Shown piece after piece: positions 18,246-26,640 of a DNA stretch of 64,000 bases. Source of the stretch: Pseudomonas tremae. Lineage in GTDB: Bacteria > Pseudomonadota > Gammaproteobacteria > Pseudomonadales > Pseudomonadaceae. The translations under genes and the position numbers were made by a program. Position 1 is the stretch's first letter. Each line of letters starts with the position of its first letter. Under the pieces are notes generated by a model. That model was not told the DNA's origin, ran no database searches, and was given only the letters and a program-made list of their open reading frames with translations. The stretch is from positions 126,499 to 190,498 of the forward strand of contig NZ_LJRO01000024.1 of NCBI RefSeq assembly GCF_001401155.1, written 5' to 3'.

Positions 18246-20663
18246 CTAGAAAAGCACTTTCACTACATCCGCAAAGCGCTTGGCGAAGTGCACGGTAATG
18301 CCCTCCTTGAGGTAATCCGGCAGTTCCTCGAAGTTGCCACGATTGGGCTCCGGCAGGATCAGTTCGTGGATTTTCTGGCGACGGGATGCAATGACCTTTT
18401 CACGCACACCACCGATGGGTAGCACGTGCCCGGTCAGTGTCAGTTCGCCGGTCATGGCGACACCTTTCTTCGGCGCCTGATTACGCGCCAGTGACAGCAG
18501 GGCACTGGCCATGGTCACGCCCGCGCTGGGGCCGTCCTTCGGGGTTGCGCCCTCGGGAACGTGTACATGCACGAACGCCTCATCAAAGAACTTCGCGTCG
18601 CCACCGAATTTCGACAGGTTAGCGCTGACGTAGCTGTAGGCGATTTCTGCCGACTCCTTCATGACATCACCCAATTGCCCGGTCAGCTTGAAGCCGCGGT
18701 TCAAGGTGTGAATGCGGGTCGCTTCGATCGGCAGGGTTGCGCCACCCATGCTGGTCCAGGCCAGGCCGGTGATCACGCCGACACCCGATAGCACTTGCTC
18801 GCTACGGAACACGGGCATGCCCAGTGAGGCTTCAAGGTCTTTCGGACCGATCTTGATCACCGAGTCGGGCGCATCGAGCAATTTGACGACAGCCTTGCGC
18901 ACCAGTTTGCCGAGCTGCTTTTCCAGATGCCGCACACCGGCTTCCCGCGCGTAGCCTTCAATGACGGCACGCAAGGCAGTATCACTGATGGTCAGCTTGT
19001 TCTTGGCGACGCCTGCTTTCGCCAGTTGCTTGGGCCACAGGTGACGTTTGGCAATCGCCAGTTTTTCTTCAGTGATATAGCCGGACAGGCGAATCACTTC
19101 CATACGGTCGAGCAGCGGACCGGGGATCGAGTCCAGGGTATTGGCGGTACACACGAACAGCACTTTGGACAGGTCCAGGCGCAGGTCCAGATAATGGTCG
19201 AGGAATTCGACGTTCTGTTCCGGGTCCAGGGTTTCCAGCAGCGCAGAGGCAGGATCGCCCTGATAGCTCTGGCCCATTTTGTCGATCTCATCGAGCATGA
19301 TGACCGGGTTCATGACTTCGACATCTTTCAGCGCCTGCACCAGCTTGCCCGGCTGGGCACCGATGTAGGTGCGGCGGTGGCCCTTGATTTCGGCCTCGTC
19401 ACGCATGCCGCCCACACTCAGCCGATAAAACGGGCGACCCAGTGATTCGGCGATAGAGCGGCCGACGCTGGTCTTGCCCACACCCGGCGGGCCGACCAGC
19501 AATACGATCGAACCGCTGATCTCGCCCTTATAGGCGCCGACGGCGAGGAATTCGAGAATCCGCGCCTTGATGTCATCCAGCCCGGCGTGGTGCTGATCGA
19601 GCACCTTGCGCGCGTGCTTGAGGTCCAGCTTGTCAGCGCCGTAGACACCCCACGGCAACGAGCTGGTCCAGTCCAGATAATTGCGCGTTACAGCGTATTC
19701 CGGCGAGCCGGTTTCCAGCACCTTGAGCTTGCCGATTTCCTCGTCGAATTTCTTGCGCGCCTGCGGGGGCAAGGTCTTGCCTTCCAGACGTTGTTCGAAC
19801 TGCTCAATGTCGGCGCTGCGGTCGTCTTTGCTAAGCCCGAGCTCCTGCTGGATGACCTTGAGCTGCTCCTTGAGGAAGAACTGACGCTGGTGCTCGCCGA
19901 TCTTGCGGTTCACCTCGGCAGAGATTTCTTTCTGCAGCCGCGCAACCTCGACCTCCTTGCGCAGCATTGGCAGGACTTTCTCCATGCGCTTGAGCATCGG
20001 CACGCAGTCAAGCACCTGCTGCAGCTCGACACCGGTTGCAGAGGTCAGCGCAGCGGCAAAATCCGTGAGCGGCGAAGGATCGTTGGGGCTGAAGCGATTG
20101 AGGTAGTTCTTCAGCTCTTCGCTGTACAGCGGGTTCAGCGGCAGCAGTTCCTTGATCGCATTGATCAGGGCCATGCCATACGCTTTCACCTCGTCAGTGG
20201 GCTCGTTGGGCTGTTGCGGGTACTCGACTTCCACCAGATACGGCGGACGATGATGCTTCAGCCAGGTGCGAATACGCACCCGGCTGAGCCCTTGTGCCAC
20301 GAACTGCAGACGACCGTTTTCACGACTGGCGTGGTGAACTTTCACCAAAGTGCCATACTCGGGAAGCGCAGCCGTGTCGAAGTGGCGCGGATCTTCCTGA
20401 GGGGTGTCCATGAAAAACAGCGCCAGCGAGTGATGTTCGGACTTGCTGACCAGCTCTAGGGTCTCGGCCCAGGGCTCTTCGTTGACGATGACCGGCAGAA
20501 CCTGCGCCGGGAAGAACGGGCGATTGTGGATAGGAATGATGTAAACCTTGTCGGGCAGGTTCTGGCCGGGCAAGGCAAGCGAGGTGCTGTCGGAACTCAG
20601 AGACACGTCGTGCTCGTCTTCGTCGTTGGGCAAATCTGGCGAGTCTGTCTGCTGGTCGCTCAT
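18246..20663 (-). CDS. lon: ATP-dependent Lon protease, second paralogue (AsrA-like)
   Basis: An 805-residue LonA protease: an N-terminal substrate-binding domain (about 38-235), an AAA+ module with Walker A VGPPGVGKTS and Walker B IMLDEIDKMG, and a C-terminal protease domain with catalytic Ser in KDGPSAGVTMAS and Lys in GGVREKVIASRR. Pseudomonads carry a main lon beside clpX and this second copy; the neighbourhood (cmoAB, recO, pdxJ) matches the locus of P. aeruginosa AsrA, reported to modulate heat shock and aminoglycoside tolerance. It has an acidic N-terminal extension of about 35 residues. Confidence 0.93.
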   Translation of the reverse strand: MSDQQTDSPDLPNDEDEHDVSLSSDSTSLALPGQNLPDKVYIIPIHNRPFFPAQVLPVIVNEEPWAETLELVSKSEHHSLALFFMDTPQEDPRHFDTAALPEYGTLVKVHHASRENGRLQFVAQGLSRVRIRTWLKHHRPPYLVEVEYPQQPNEPTDEVKAYGMALINAIKELLPLNPLYSEELKNYLNRFSPNDPSPLTDFAAALTSATGVELQQVLDCVPMLKRMEKVLPMLRKEVEVARLQKEISAEVNRKIGEHQRQFFLKEQLKVIQQELGLSKDDRSADIEQFEQRLEGKTLPPQARKKFDEEIGKLKVLETGSPEYAVTRNYLDWTSSLPWGVYGADKLDLKHARKVLDQHHAGLDDIKARILEFLAVGAYKGEISGSIVLLVGPPGVGKTSVGRSIAESLGRPFYRLSVGGMRDEAEIKGHRRTYIGAQPGKLVQALKDVEVMNPVIMLDEIDKMGQSYQGDPASALLETLDPEQNVEFLDHYLDLRLDLSKVLFVCTANTLDSIPGPLLDRMEVIRLSGYITEEKLAIAKRHLWPKQLAKAGVAKNKLTISDTALRAVIEGYAREAGVRHLEKQLGKLVRKAVVKLLDAPDSVIKIGPKDLEASLGMPVFRSEQVLSGVGVITGLAWTSMGGATLPIEATRIHTLNRGFKLTGQLGDVMKESAEIAYSYVSANLSKFGGDAKFFDEAFVHVHVPEGATPKDGPSAGVTMASALLSLARNQAPKKGVAMTGELTLTGHVLPIGGVREKVIASRRQKIHELILPEPNRGNFEELPDYLKEGITVHFAKRFADVVKVLF

Positions 20664-20844
20664 GGGGCACCTGAGAAGTTGAACATGGCTCTTAGATGGG
20701 GCAGCGATCCTCAGGTTTCAATAGTTTCGGTCGATAGTCTGTAAAGGGGCAATTAAAACCGACATCTCGTGGCATGGAGGCAGTCAGCTCTGTACGGCGC
20801 TGGCTTATTTAGTCGCGGCACTGCCGCTTTGGGTTGAATCAGGT

Positions 20845-21519
20845 ATGACCAACGGATTTTTTTCAGCGCTGCTGGCCGGATTATGGATGGCATCAGCTGT
20901 GACGGCATCGGCCGCTACCTTTACGGCGCAAGTAATCGACAGTCAGGGCAAACCTCTCGCGGATGCGGTGGTGACTCTGCAGGGGCCAGCCGGCACTGCA
21001 CCGGTAGCGCTTCAGGCCGCGATGGATCAGCGTGAGCAGGAGTTTGCACCTCACGTACTGGCCGTTCACTCGGGTACTCAAGTCAAATTTCCCAATAGCG
21101 ATAACATTCGCCATCAGGTTTATTCGTTTTCTCCGGCCAAGCGCTTTGAATTGCGTCTTTATGAAGGCACCCCTTCAGCTCCGCTGTTGTTCGACAAGCC
21201 TGGCGTAGTAGTGCTCGGCTGCAACATTCATGACTGGATGGTTGGCTATATCTACGTGACCGACGAGCCATGGTTCGGCGTTACTGACAGCAATGGCCTG
21301 TTGAAGCTGGACCAACTGCCCGCCGGTCATTATGCCGCCACGCTCTGGCACCCGAAGATCGAAGACATGCAGCCGGTGTCAGGCGACGAGTTCGACGTGC
21401 CCGCGACGGGCCTGGTTCAGCAATTCAAGCTGAATGTCGAGGTGAGTCCCGATGACAAACCCGCCAAACCCGCGCCCGGTGGGTTCGGCGAAGCCTTTCA
21501 CAAGGCCGCCCATGAATGA
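20845..21519 (+). CDS. Periplasmic cupredoxin-domain protein
   Basis: A 224-residue exported protein with a signal peptide (cleaved about residue 24). It is a methylamine-utilisation-type cupredoxin with a complete type 1 copper site: a His in DNIRHQVYS, and Cys, His and Met in GCNIHDWMVGYI. It should bind one copper ion and shuttle electrons in the periplasm. The C-terminal part (about 150-190) looks like a small Ig-like or carboxypeptidase-regulatory fold. It overlaps the next gene by four bases and heads a four-gene operon. The redox partner is unknown. Confidence 0.85.
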   Translation: MTNGFFSALLAGLWMASAVTASAATFTAQVIDSQGKPLADAVVTLQGPAGTAPVALQAAMDQREQEFAPHVLAVHSGTQVKFPNSDNIRHQVYSFSPAKRFELRLYEGTPSAPLLFDKPGVVVLGCNIHDWMVGYIYVTDEPWFGVTDSNGLLKLDQLPAGHYAATLWHPKIEDMQPVSGDEFDVPATGLVQQFKLNVEVSPDDKPAKPAPGGFGEAFHKAAHE

Positions 21520-23870
21520 AGCTTAAAATCAGCTTTCAGGCGCGTATCGCCGGGGTTCTGATTGCCCTGTTGATGATCGTCGTGTGCGCCGTCTTTCTCG
21601 CGGTCAAGTTGGCCACCGGGGATGCTGTGCGCACTCAGGCCCAGGCGCAGCTGGAAGTTGGTAGTCGTGTGTTTGAACGCTTGATGGACCTGCGCGGCAA
21701 GCGGTTACGTGACGGCGTGCAGTTGCTGGCGACCGATTTCGGTTTTCGCGATGCGGTGGCCAGCTCTGATGCATCGACCATTCGATCGGTATTGATGAAC
21801 CACGGCAAGCGGATCAATGCCAGTGAGATGTTTTTGCTGAGCATGGACGGTATCGTCCGTGCGAGCACCGTGGCTGAAGTGCCTGAAGGCTCCATATTCA
21901 TTTACGACCAGGCGCTACGCAACGCCAAGCGCGCTGGTCAGTCAGTACTTATTATTCCCGGTGGCGGTATACCTCATCTGCTGGTTGAAAGTACCGTGCT
22001 GGCCCCCCTGCCGATCGGTCGGGTGGTCATGGGTTTTGCCATCGACAGCAACATTGCCGAAGAGCTGCGCTCGCTCAGCGGTCTGGAAGTCTCTTTTCTT
22101 GCTGTAGAGAACGGTAAGTCGGGCAACTTGATCAGTACTCAGCCACCCGCACTGCATGAGGGGTTGGTCGAGTTGATGAGAAGCTCCTCTGGCGGACAGA
22201 TGCGTATCACCGAACAGGCGAATCTGAACTTCCTCAGTCAGACCCTGATGCTTGCCAACACCGGAAATGCTGGCGACGGACAAGTTATCGCACTGTTGCA
22301 AAGCCCTCTGGACAAGGCCTTTCAGGCCTTTGCACCGCTGGATGAAAAGATTTTCTGGATATCCATGGCCGCTGTACTGGCGTCGTTGATCGGTACGCTG
22401 GCGCTGGCCCGAAGCGTCTCGTTGCCAGTGCGTGCGCTGGCCATTGCTGCCAAGCGCATTGGTGACGGTGACTACGAGACGCCGGTTAACATGGCCCGTA
22501 GCGACGAACTGGGCATGCTTGCCGACGCGATCAACACCATGCAGCACGGCATTGCCATGCGTGAGGGACAGTTGGCGCACAACGCGTTGCACGACAACCT
22601 GACCGGGCTGCCCAACCGCGCACTGGTCATCGAGCGAGTAGGTAGTCTGATTGCAGTCCAGCGTCAGTTTGCCTTGTTGTATCTCAGTATCGAGAACCTG
22701 ACGACGATCAACGAAAGCGCTGATGCAGAGGGCGTCGAGCAATTGTTGCGTCAGGTTGCCTTGCGCCTGCAGGGCATTGTGCGGTCCGGTGATACGCTTG
22801 CCCGGTTGAGCGCTAATGAATTTCTCTTGCTGCTGGACAACACTGCCAGTGATGGCGCCGTGGGTATGGCCGACGCCGCACAACGCCTGATCAACAAACC
22901 GCTGCGCATCGATAATCAAGAGCTCACCCTTGAATGCTGCATCGGCATCACGGTTTATCCCGAGCATGGCGGTTCAGCCCAGGAGCTGTTGAATCGTGCG
23001 GCGATTGCACGCAAGGACGCAGCCTTGCTGCCAGGTCGTCTGCAAATCTATGAGGACGGTCGCGACCTTGCTCACCAGCGCCAGATCTGCCTTATCCGTG
23101 ACTTGCGCAAAGCCCCTCAGCGCGGCGAACTGACGCTGCACTATCAGCCCAAGCTGGACATCCGTCAGGGCTATGTACGTCAGGCCGAAGCCTTGCTGCG
23201 ATGGATGCACCCGCGCTTCGGCAATGTCTCGCCTGCTGAATTCATTGTGCTGGCCGAGCGTACCGGCAGTATTCATCTGCTGACCGACTGGGTCATCGAA
23301 GAAGCATTTCGGCAGCTGGCCGACTGGCGCCAGCGTGGGCTGATATTGCAGGTCTCGGTCAATATTTCCGCAGATGACTTGTTAAGCGGCGATCTGGCTG
23401 GCTATGTCGTGCGCTTGATCAAGCAATATGGTGTACCTGCAGAGCAGCTGGTATTCGAGATCACCGAAAGCGCCGTCATGAGCGAGCCGGAAAAAGCGCT
23501 GATCGTTCTGCACCGCCTGCGTGACTGTGGCATCAGTCTGTCAATCGATGACTTCGGCACCGGCTATTCATCGCTGGCGCATTTGAAACGGCTGCCGGTG
23601 CAGGAATTGAAAATCGACCAATCCTTCGTTCGCGACCTGGATGAAACCAGTGAAGATGCAGTTATCGTGCGAGCGACCATTGAAATGAGCCACAACCTGG
23701 GGCTCAAGGTCGTGGCCGAAGGCGTTGAATATCAGCACAGCCTGGACCTGCTCCGGCGCTGGCACTGTGACACGGCGCAGGGGTATTTGATCAGCCGTCC
23801 GTTGACGGCTGTCGCCTTTGAGGCGTGGATGACCCAGTCCGAGGGAGCACCTGGCTTCAAGGTGAACTGA
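21516..23870 (+). CDS. Membrane GGDEF/EAL protein, probable c-di-GMP phosphodiesterase
   Basis: A 784-residue inner-membrane signalling protein: membrane helix (about 10-30), periplasmic Cache-like sensor (about 35-275), second helix (about 280-300), HAMP (about 300-350), GGDEF domain (about 360-515) and EAL domain (about 530-775). The GGDEF active site is replaced by SANEF, so cyclase activity is unlikely. The EAL domain is intact: EALLRW, DDFGTGYSS and KIDQSFVRDL, so it should hydrolyse c-di-GMP. Its coupling to a periplasmic cupredoxin and a haemoglobin suggests it responds to redox state or a gas. Confidence 0.9.
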   Translation: MKLKISFQARIAGVLIALLMIVVCAVFLAVKLATGDAVRTQAQAQLEVGSRVFERLMDLRGKRLRDGVQLLATDFGFRDAVASSDASTIRSVLMNHGKRINASEMFLLSMDGIVRASTVAEVPEGSIFIYDQALRNAKRAGQSVLIIPGGGIPHLLVESTVLAPLPIGRVVMGFAIDSNIAEELRSLSGLEVSFLAVENGKSGNLISTQPPALHEGLVELMRSSSGGQMRITEQANLNFLSQTLMLANTGNAGDGQVIALLQSPLDKAFQAFAPLDEKIFWISMAAVLASLIGTLALARSVSLPVRALAIAAKRIGDGDYETPVNMARSDELGMLADAINTMQHGIAMREGQLAHNALHDNLTGLPNRALVIERVGSLIAVQRQFALLYLSIENLTTINESADAEGVEQLLRQVALRLQGIVRSGDTLARLSANEFLLLLDNTASDGAVGMADAAQRLINKPLRIDNQELTLECCIGITVYPEHGGSAQELLNRAAIARKDAALLPGRLQIYEDGRDLAHQRQICLIRDLRKAPQRGELTLHYQPKLDIRQGYVRQAEALLRWMHPRFGNVSPAEFIVLAERTGSIHLLTDWVIEEAFRQLADWRQRGLILQVSVNISADDLLSGDLAGYVVRLIKQYGVPAEQLVFEITESAVMSEPEKALIVLHRLRDCGISLSIDDFGTGYSSLAHLKRLPVQELKIDQSFVRDLDETSEDAVIVRATIEMSHNLGLKVVAEGVEYQHSLDLLRRWHCDTAQGYLISRPLTAVAFEAWMTQSEGAPGFKVN

Positions 23871-23873
23871 ATT

Positions 23874-24737
23874 ATGTCCTATAGAATTCCGTTAGTGCTG
23901 GGCTGTGTTCTGGGAGCTGTTGCGCCGTTTGCGCTGGCTGACAACGGGCGCCTGATCGCAACGGGCGGTGCATCAAGCATCGAAGGCAGCGCGGGCGGTG
24001 GTATCACGCCCTGGGCGGTTATCGCTGGCTACAGTGAGCAAGGCGAGTGGGGCGCAACGGCCTTTGCCACGCATGTCGATCTGCCCGACTACCACCTGGA
24101 TGTGGCGGGCCTGGCTGTCGGCTACGGCAACAGGGTCGAGTTTTCCTACGCGCATCAGCGCTTCGACATCAGCACCCTGCAGCGCTCACTGCGCCTGCCT
24201 GACGATAACCTCAGCCAGGACGTGTTCGGGGTCAAGCTGCGGCTGTTTGGTGACTTGATCTATGACAGCCTGCCGCAGGTGTCTTTGGGGTTGCAGTACA
24301 AGCATCAGACTAATTTTCTGATCCCAAGACTGGCGGGCGCTCAGCGCGATTCTGATGTCGACGGTTACCTGACGGCCAGTCGGTTGTTCATGGGTGCCGC
24401 ATTTGGCTACAACGTGGTGGTCAACGGTGGTCTGCGTTACAGCCGCGCCAATGAAATGGGTCTGCTGGGCTTCGGCGGTGATCGGCGTGACAGTCGCAGC
24501 GTACTTAAGGAGGGCTCCGTCGCCGTCTTGTTCAACCCTCGTTGGGCGATGGGCGTCGAGTACCGTGAGAAGCCGGATAACCTGTCAATTGCAGGTGAAA
24601 CCGATTGGGCCGATTTGTTTGTCGGGTATTTCCCCAACAAGCATCTATCGGTTGTGCTGGCCTACGCCCACCTGGGCGAAATCGCCACGCTGGAAAACCA
24701 GAACGGCACGTATTTGTCCGTGCAGGGGAGTTTCTGA
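23874..24737 (+). CDS. DUF3034 outer-membrane barrel protein
   Basis: A 287-residue exported protein with a signal peptide ending ALA-DN at about residue 23. The mature chain alternates polar and hydrophobic residues and ends in Phe, as expected for an outer-membrane beta barrel. It belongs to the uncharacterised DUF3034 family. It starts three bases after the upstream stop and overlaps the haemoglobin gene by one base. Its role is unknown; a pore or scaffold for the periplasmic redox proteins encoded beside it is possible. Confidence 0.75.
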   Translation: MSYRIPLVLGCVLGAVAPFALADNGRLIATGGASSIEGSAGGGITPWAVIAGYSEQGEWGATAFATHVDLPDYHLDVAGLAVGYGNRVEFSYAHQRFDISTLQRSLRLPDDNLSQDVFGVKLRLFGDLIYDSLPQVSLGLQYKHQTNFLIPRLAGAQRDSDVDGYLTASRLFMGAAFGYNVVVNGGLRYSRANEMGLLGFGGDRRDSRSVLKEGSVAVLFNPRWAMGVEYREKPDNLSIAGETDWADLFVGYFPNKHLSVVLAYAHLGEIATLENQNGTYLSVQGSF

Positions 24738-25159
24738 TGAAGCGCCTGCTGATTTGCCTGATGTTGACGGTACTGGCAGGGTGCGCCCAGCAACCGCCCA
24801 AGGATGACAGCCTCTATCAGGATCTGGGTCAGCGTGCCGGCATCCAGCGCATTGTTGAAGGTATGCTGCTTAACATTGCCAAGGATGAGCGCATTGTCGG
24901 GCACTTCAAGAAGGTCAACATTGTGCGCTTGCGCGACAAGCTGGTCGAACAGTTCTGTGTCGAGGCGGGCGGTCCGTGCCATTACTCGGGTGACAGCATG
25001 GCCGAGGCGCACAAGGGGCAGAGCCTCACCCCCAGCGACTTCAACGCGCTGGTCGAGAACCTGATCGCGGCGATGGACACCGAAAATGTCCCGGTCCCCG
25101 CCCAGAACCGCCTGATCGCCCGGCTGGCACCGATGCGCGGCGAGGTCCTCGATAAGTAA
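24737..25159 (+). CDS. Group 1 truncated haemoglobin lipoprotein
   Basis: A 140-residue precursor with lipobox VLAGC (Cys17), followed by a truncated-haemoglobin fold: SLYQDLGQRAGI at the start, VEQFCVEAGGPCHYSG in the middle, and EAHKGQSLT carrying the proximal haem His. Most truncated haemoglobins are cytoplasmic; a lipid-anchored one should sit in the periplasm facing O2, NO or peroxide. I start at the ATG at 24737, which overlaps the upstream stop (TGATG) and gives the lipoprotein signal; longer in-frame versions would destroy it. Confidence 0.87.
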   Translation: MKRLLICLMLTVLAGCAQQPPKDDSLYQDLGQRAGIQRIVEGMLLNIAKDERIVGHFKKVNIVRLRDKLVEQFCVEAGGPCHYSGDSMAEAHKGQSLTPSDFNALVENLIAAMDTENVPVPAQNRLIARLAPMRGEVLDK

Positions 25160-25194
25160 CATGGCTTAGTGGCATGCCTCTCGAATCAGTTCGT

Positions 25195-25310
25195 TGGTAC
25201 GCAGTCAGTGAAGCTCTGCGTCACAATTCGACGGCACGCCGCACATTCAGGATCGGACGCAGAGCGTCCAGAACGGCATCACCACGCTGGAGCGCGGGGA
25301 CGATAGTCTC
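25195..25310. repeat. REP-like intergenic repeat cluster
   Basis: Contains the palindrome GGACGC-AGA-GCGTCC at 25255-25269 and nearby partial copies (AAGCTCTGCGTCAC, CCACGCTGGAGCGCGGGGAC). The core ACGCAGAGCG recurs exactly at 34447 and 53137. It lies between convergent genes and has no coding potential. Confidence 0.65.
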
Positions 25311-25320
25311 CAGCCTCGCC

Positions 25321-26383
25321 TCAACTCAGCCGCGTCAAATACTCCGGCACTTCCTGTTCCGGTAACACCGAGAGCACTTTCAAGCGCTGGAGCATACGTT
25401 GCCGGGCGCGTTGCAGGTGTTCCCTGAGGTTCAACGCCGCTGCGTCGAAAGCGCCGTGCAGCAATAGCTCGATGATCAGTCTGTGTTCGGCCAGCATCGC
25501 TTCGTCTGCGCCGATGTCCAGCAAGCGGTAAAAAATCCGGTTGACGATCATCGGGCTCTGCGCCTGACTGATCAGGGTTGCGATCTTGCGGTTTTGCAGG
25601 CCCGCCAGGCATTGCTGATGCAAATCATCCTCGAGGCGCTCGATCTCTTCGAGGCTGCAGAGCTCTGTGTTCTGAGCCCGTATGACTCTGGCCAGCATCG
25701 CTTCCAGGGTTTCGCGACTCAGCTGCGGCGCAGTCTGGCGCAAGGCCTCGGGCTCAAGACACGCGCGCAGCTCGTAGTCTTCGGTGATTTCCCGTGCAGT
25801 CAGCGGTCCTGCCAGCCATTGCGAGTAGGGCTCCTTTTCCACCAGACCACGATCACGCAAACGCATCAGAGCCTCACGCACCACGGCGCGGCTGACGCCG
25901 TAATGCTGCGCGGCACTCTGTTCATCCAGACGGTAATGACCAAACGCAATACAGGCTGACAGCGCCGCGCCAATCTCATCATGAATGCGCTCGCCAAGCG
26001 GGCGGGTATCGACCAGCTCTTCAGTGCTGTCCAGACCGAACTGCTTGTGGCTCAGGCTCAGCCGCAACGGCTCGACGTGCTCGCTTTGCGGATTGACCAG
26101 ATAGCCTCGGCCATCGAAACGGCTGATCAGCTCTTCTTCATGCAGCAGGTTGAGCGCCTTGCGCACCGGCACCCGGCTGGTGCCGAACAGCTCCGCCAGC
26201 GGTGCTTCAAGCAATACCAGTCGAAACAATGGCGTTACGCAGTACTTCACGGATCATGGCGTAGCGCGATGCGGTGCGCGGGTCCTCTTCTGACATTGCT
26301 TTCTTACACTTCTGGCGGCTGACGGACGATTCTCGCACAGATGCATCGTTGTCACCTTGGGCTACGTCCTGATGCTCGCTCAT
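25321..26383 (-). pseudogene. GntR-family regulator with two HTH domains, frame-broken near its start
   Basis: The natural start appears to be the ATG at 26383 (MSEHQDVAQ), whose frame encodes the first helix of a GntR winged helix (RYAMIREVLRNAIV) and then stops at 26207. The rest of the domain (LLEAPLAELFGTSRVPVRKAL) continues in another frame, as if the normal linker had been lost with a net change of +1 (or -2) near 26220-26235. After the break the frame is open to 25321 and holds a second GntR HTH (YGVSRAVVREALMRLRDRGL) and an FCD ligand domain. Initiation at an internal GTG (26250) would give a protein with a damaged first HTH. It is divergent from the amidase operon and is its likely regulator. 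Confidence 0.7.
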
Positions 26384-26410
26384 GGGGCCACCGTTACTTT
26401 TTTGCACTGA

Positions 26411-26436
26411 AATGTACCTTTTGTAAAAGATACATT
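26411..26436. promoter_or_regulatory. Palindromic operator candidate near the gntR start
   Basis: A 26-base interrupted palindrome with outer arms AATGTA and TACATT and inner arms CTTTT/AAAAG, 28 bases upstream of the gntR start. Its outer arms share AATGTA with the site at 26597, suggesting one dimeric regulator binds both. Confidence 0.6.
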
Positions 26437-26596
26437 ATTTCTTTATGACCGTTTGATCCGCCTGCAAGTCCGGTTCCAAACAGCACAGCTGCCAGCAAGG
26501 AGAGGTTCTAGCACGCGCGTTCCAGCTCGATGGAGGGCTAAAGTCCCGCCGCGAAGGCCTGTTACCGCACAGATTGGCACGAAACCTGCCTCTAAT

Positions 26597-26625
26597 AAAT
26601 GTACATTTTATGAATAAGTACATTT
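26597..26625. promoter_or_regulatory. Inverted repeat upstream of the amidase operon
   Basis: Perfect 8-base arms AAATGTAC (26597-26604) and GTACATTT (26618-26625), 13 bases apart, 15 bases before the amidase ATG. The position suits repression by a bound regulator, and the arms share AATGTA with the site at 26411. Confidence 0.6.
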
Positions 26626-26640
26626 TCAAGGTGCGGCTTT

